Shown here in pieces: positions 62,001 through 64,000 of a DNA stretch of 64,000 nucleotides. Position 1 is the first letter of the stretch. The number at the start of each line of letters is the position of its first letter. The notes beneath the pieces were generated by a model. The model was not told the DNA's origin. It ran no database searches and saw nothing but the letters and a program-made list of their open reading frames with translations. The position numbers and the translations under genes are program-made. The DNA lies in contig VLTN01000031.1 of the NCBI GenBank assembly GCA_008330645.1, positions 1-64,000 on the forward strand. The letters are read 5' to 3'. The DNA is from Cafeteria roenbergensis (lineage: Eukaryota; Sar; Bigyra; Bicosoecida; Cafeteriaceae).

Positions 62001-64000
62001 CAGCCGGACGGCCGATTGCGCCCCCGGCGTGGCCGCAGTCGCCACCGCTCAGCGCCCACGGCTCGGTTGGGCACGGCTCTGTCGGTCATGGCTCTGCCGG
62101 TCATGGCTCTGCCGTTTTGCCAGTGTTCGCCCCGTCGTCCGGAGCCCGGCGCCGGCGCCGCACCCGCGCCAGCAGCGGCGACCAGGCCTCAACGGGCGAT
62201 GAGGGGGGTGGTCTCTCGTCGCGGGCTCTGTCGCCGGCAGGATCGAAGAGCTCTGCCTCTTCGTTCGGAAGGATCCGTCGATCGTCAATGGCCGAGCTGG
62301 AGCTGGGGGCGGCCCTGGCTGATTTGCCGAGCGACGTGGAGCCCCTGTCCGACGGTGACGACGCGCCGTCAGAGACGCCTAGCCGACTGGCGGCGGCGCT
62401 GGACTCACTGCCGTCGTGGCTGGGAGCCAGGGCTGATGCGGCAGCGGCGGCTGCGGCTTCGGCTGCTGCTGCTGCGGCTTCGGCCGAGGTGTCCACTGCG
62501 GCGGCAGTATCAGGTTCACTCCACGCGCCGGCAAGTCCGTCTCAGGACGCCCGAATTGCGGCCGAACAATTCACCGAAGGGGGTTACCGACACCGACCTC
62601 TCCCCTTGCAGGTCAGGCCACGAAGTGTGAGCATGTCCCTTCCGTCGGCAGAGCAGAACGACAGAGCTCGTCACGTCACATCACCAGCAGAGCCGTGCCT
62701 GGCGGAGCCGGCAGGAGCAGCCGGCGCCTCGCCGGGCAGAGCGAGATCCGCCTCCGGCAGAGACAGCAGCAACGCCCCAGGCGCGGGGTTCACTGCCGGC
62801 GTCCCTGGTGGCATTGCCAGCACTGCCGTCGACGCTGCTCCGGCTCTGCCGCCCGCTGGACCCTCCCTTCGTCGATCGCGAGCCGCACCAGAGTTTGCGG
62901 TTTCGCTTCCGACCGTGGTGTCCATGGATAACTTGGCAGGGCTGGCAGGATCGGCAGAACCAGGAAGCCCGCTCGGTCCGCTGGGTCGGGGCCACACTAG
63001 CCCGCGACACTCGCGCACAGCGACCCCAGCGGCAGGATCGGGGTCAGACCCCGGATGCGGCAGCGACTCGCTTTCGTCCCGGGGCCACAGCGACTCTTCC
63101 TCCTCCCGGGTGGGCGCCTCCCGCCGTCACGATGCATCGACGGCCTCGCAAGCACCGACGGCAGGCTCAGCGCAAGCCTTCAGTGGCCCGCCGACGTCGC
63201 TGCCGCGGCCGCCTTCGCCGACGTCGGAAACCAGGTCGGGCGTCGAGCAGAGCCGTCAGCACGGCGGCGGTGGCACCGCCGGCAGTTGTGGCGGCGTGTC
63301 GATCACCACGAGCGCCGGCCGCTCCAGCGCTGAGTGTCCCGACTCCGAGCCCACAGCCGCAGCTGGTCGAGCCGCGACGGAGGCGGAGAGGTGGCCGCTG
63401 CTCCGCGCTGGCGGGATCGCCGTGCGCTGCTCGCCGGACGCCGTCACGGGTGTGCAGAGCCCCGCGCCGCCGAGAGACACGGACGTCAGCGAGTGGCACC
63501 GTCAGTCGGTCTGCCGGCTGGCAGGCCCGGCGACGACGGAACCCGGCCCCGCAAGCCGAATGCCAGTGGTGGTGATGGCTGGCCACTGTGGCAGGCAGAG
63601 CTCTGCCGTCGTGGTTCGGACAGTGCCTCGGCCGGCTGGCCCAGCCAGCGAAACCGCTGGCCGCGAAACTGCTGGTGCTCCCCAGGCTGGCGCCGGCAGA
63701 GCCGGTTCGGACGGCGTCGCGGCGGCCGCCCGCGCCGCCGCGACCGAGGTGGTCGCGCTGGCCCGCATCGACGCCGTCGCCTCGGCGGGGGGGGACGCGC
63801 GCTCGCGGCTGGTGGCTCGCTGCCTGGGGGACGGCTGTGTGTCCGACGCCGCCGGCCGTCGGATCCTCGTCGCCCTGGAGGCGGCCGACCGAACGCTTGC
63901 GGCAGAGCTAGCTCTGCTGCGCGACGTCGATAACGTGGCAGAGCGGGCAGAGCGAGCGCTTGGGCTCTGCCGCCAGCTGACCGCCGCGGTGGCGCTGACC
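56963..64000 (+). CDS. Very large Ser/Ala-rich protein with ankyrin-like segments, 3' end outside window
   Basis: The frame from ATG 56963 (AAAATCGCCATGG context, MASPKRAPGGRSRGHG) has no stop for 2346 codons and is still open at the last base. The first third has ankyrin-like helix pairs: GHTPLHYAARCGCLPLW (about residue 356), PALYVAAAGRHAALLRHA, LEWLAELPEEPDVD and HCLHAACAAGSATAALVVLDAA, split by low-complexity inserts. From about residue 920 the protein is a disordered Ser/Arg/Ala/Gly chain with many RRxS-type sites (RRSTKG, RRSSMA), suiting basophilic kinases. The last 100 visible residues turn helical again (ALARIDAVASAGGDARSRLVARCLGD). Function unknown. Introns inside the disordered part are possible but not required. 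Confidence 0.75.
57727..57772 (+). repeat. Three tandem 15-bp coding repeats
   Basis: GGTGCTGACGCTGCC is repeated three times, encoding GADAA units in an Ala-rich insert between ankyrin-like parts. The copies are identical, so the number may vary between strains. Confidence 0.85.

Larger units (their letters stand above)
13060..64000. repeat. Dispersed octamer GGCAGAGC / GCTCTGCC across host DNA
   Basis: By eye I count 18 GGCAGAGC and 14 GCTCTGCC between 57000 and 64000 alone, for example at 57464, 58273, 58647, 59480, 60020, 60320, 62730 and 63940. It is also frequent in the FN3, GAF, EF-hand and ankyrin genes and appears between genes (about 34180, 40826, 45938, 56741). It is used in all three frames: GGC-AGA-GCC, (G)GCA-GAG-C and (GG)G-CAG-AGC. 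Two copies form palindromes near 38003-38018 (GCTCTGCCGGCAGAGC) and 63587-63600 (GGCAGAGCTCTGCC). At 70% GC about 0.6 copies would be expected per 7 kb on both strands. None was seen in 1-12433. Confidence 0.8.

Noticed and set aside
1-64000. tRNA or rRNA genes
   Set aside because: I looked for cloverleaf hallmarks and conserved rRNA blocks and saw none; a covariance-model scan would be needed to exclude them.

Overview
The window is nuclear DNA from a GC-rich, gene-dense protist. The evidence is long open frames, short GT-AG introns of about 130-320 bp with GTGAG donors, and purely eukaryotic families: a DM10/EFHC axonemal protein, a FXR/FMRP-like KH protein, a PGM3-type mutase, and FN3, GAF, ankyrin and TIR-like proteins. 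The EFHC/Rib72 protein implies cilia or flagella. Very high GC, compact genes and a low-GC virus-like island fit a heterotrophic flagellate such as the bicosoecid Cafeteria, whose genomes are known to carry virophage-like elements. This assignment is inference only.

Layout. Bases 1-11240 are a head-to-tail array of five copies (A-E) of one non-LTR retrotransposon with a restriction-like endonuclease (R2-like architecture). Copy C is the most complete, with one long ORF; A has a frameshift; B, D and E are progressively 5'-truncated. Every 3' end has a C8 run plus AACGATGTTCA, and the next copy starts there, so the array looks like repeated insertion at one site. Bases 11241-12433 are a low-GC island. 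It holds the 3' part of an unrecognised gene, two direct repeats with 24-bp palindromes, and a perfect 132-bp palindrome exactly where it breaks into a host ankyrin gene (minus strand, 12425-13477). The retrotransposon array sits at the other side of this island, so at least two layers of foreign DNA lie in or beside a broken host gene.

From 13478 onward the DNA is ordinary host sequence. In order: a FN3/coiled-coil/zinc-ribbon giant (+), an acyl-CoA thioesterase (+), a coiled-coil/GAF protein (+), a DM10/EF-hand ciliary protein (+), then a minus-strand trio: a large SH3/Tudor-like plus EF-hand protein, a drug/metabolite-type transporter and a KH protein. The KH gene is divergent from phosphoacetylglucosamine mutase (+). 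A TIR-like membrane protein (-) and a calcineurin-like phosphoesterase (-) follow, and finally a very long frame with ankyrin-like segments (+) that runs off the window end. Neighbouring genes show no shared pathway.

The most unusual sequence-level signal is a dispersed octamer, GGCAGAGC/GCTCTGCC. It occurs in all three reading frames, on both strands and between genes throughout host DNA (about 32 times by eye in the last 7 kb), but I saw none in the retrotransposon array or the low-GC island. All reading was by eye; no similarity search was run.
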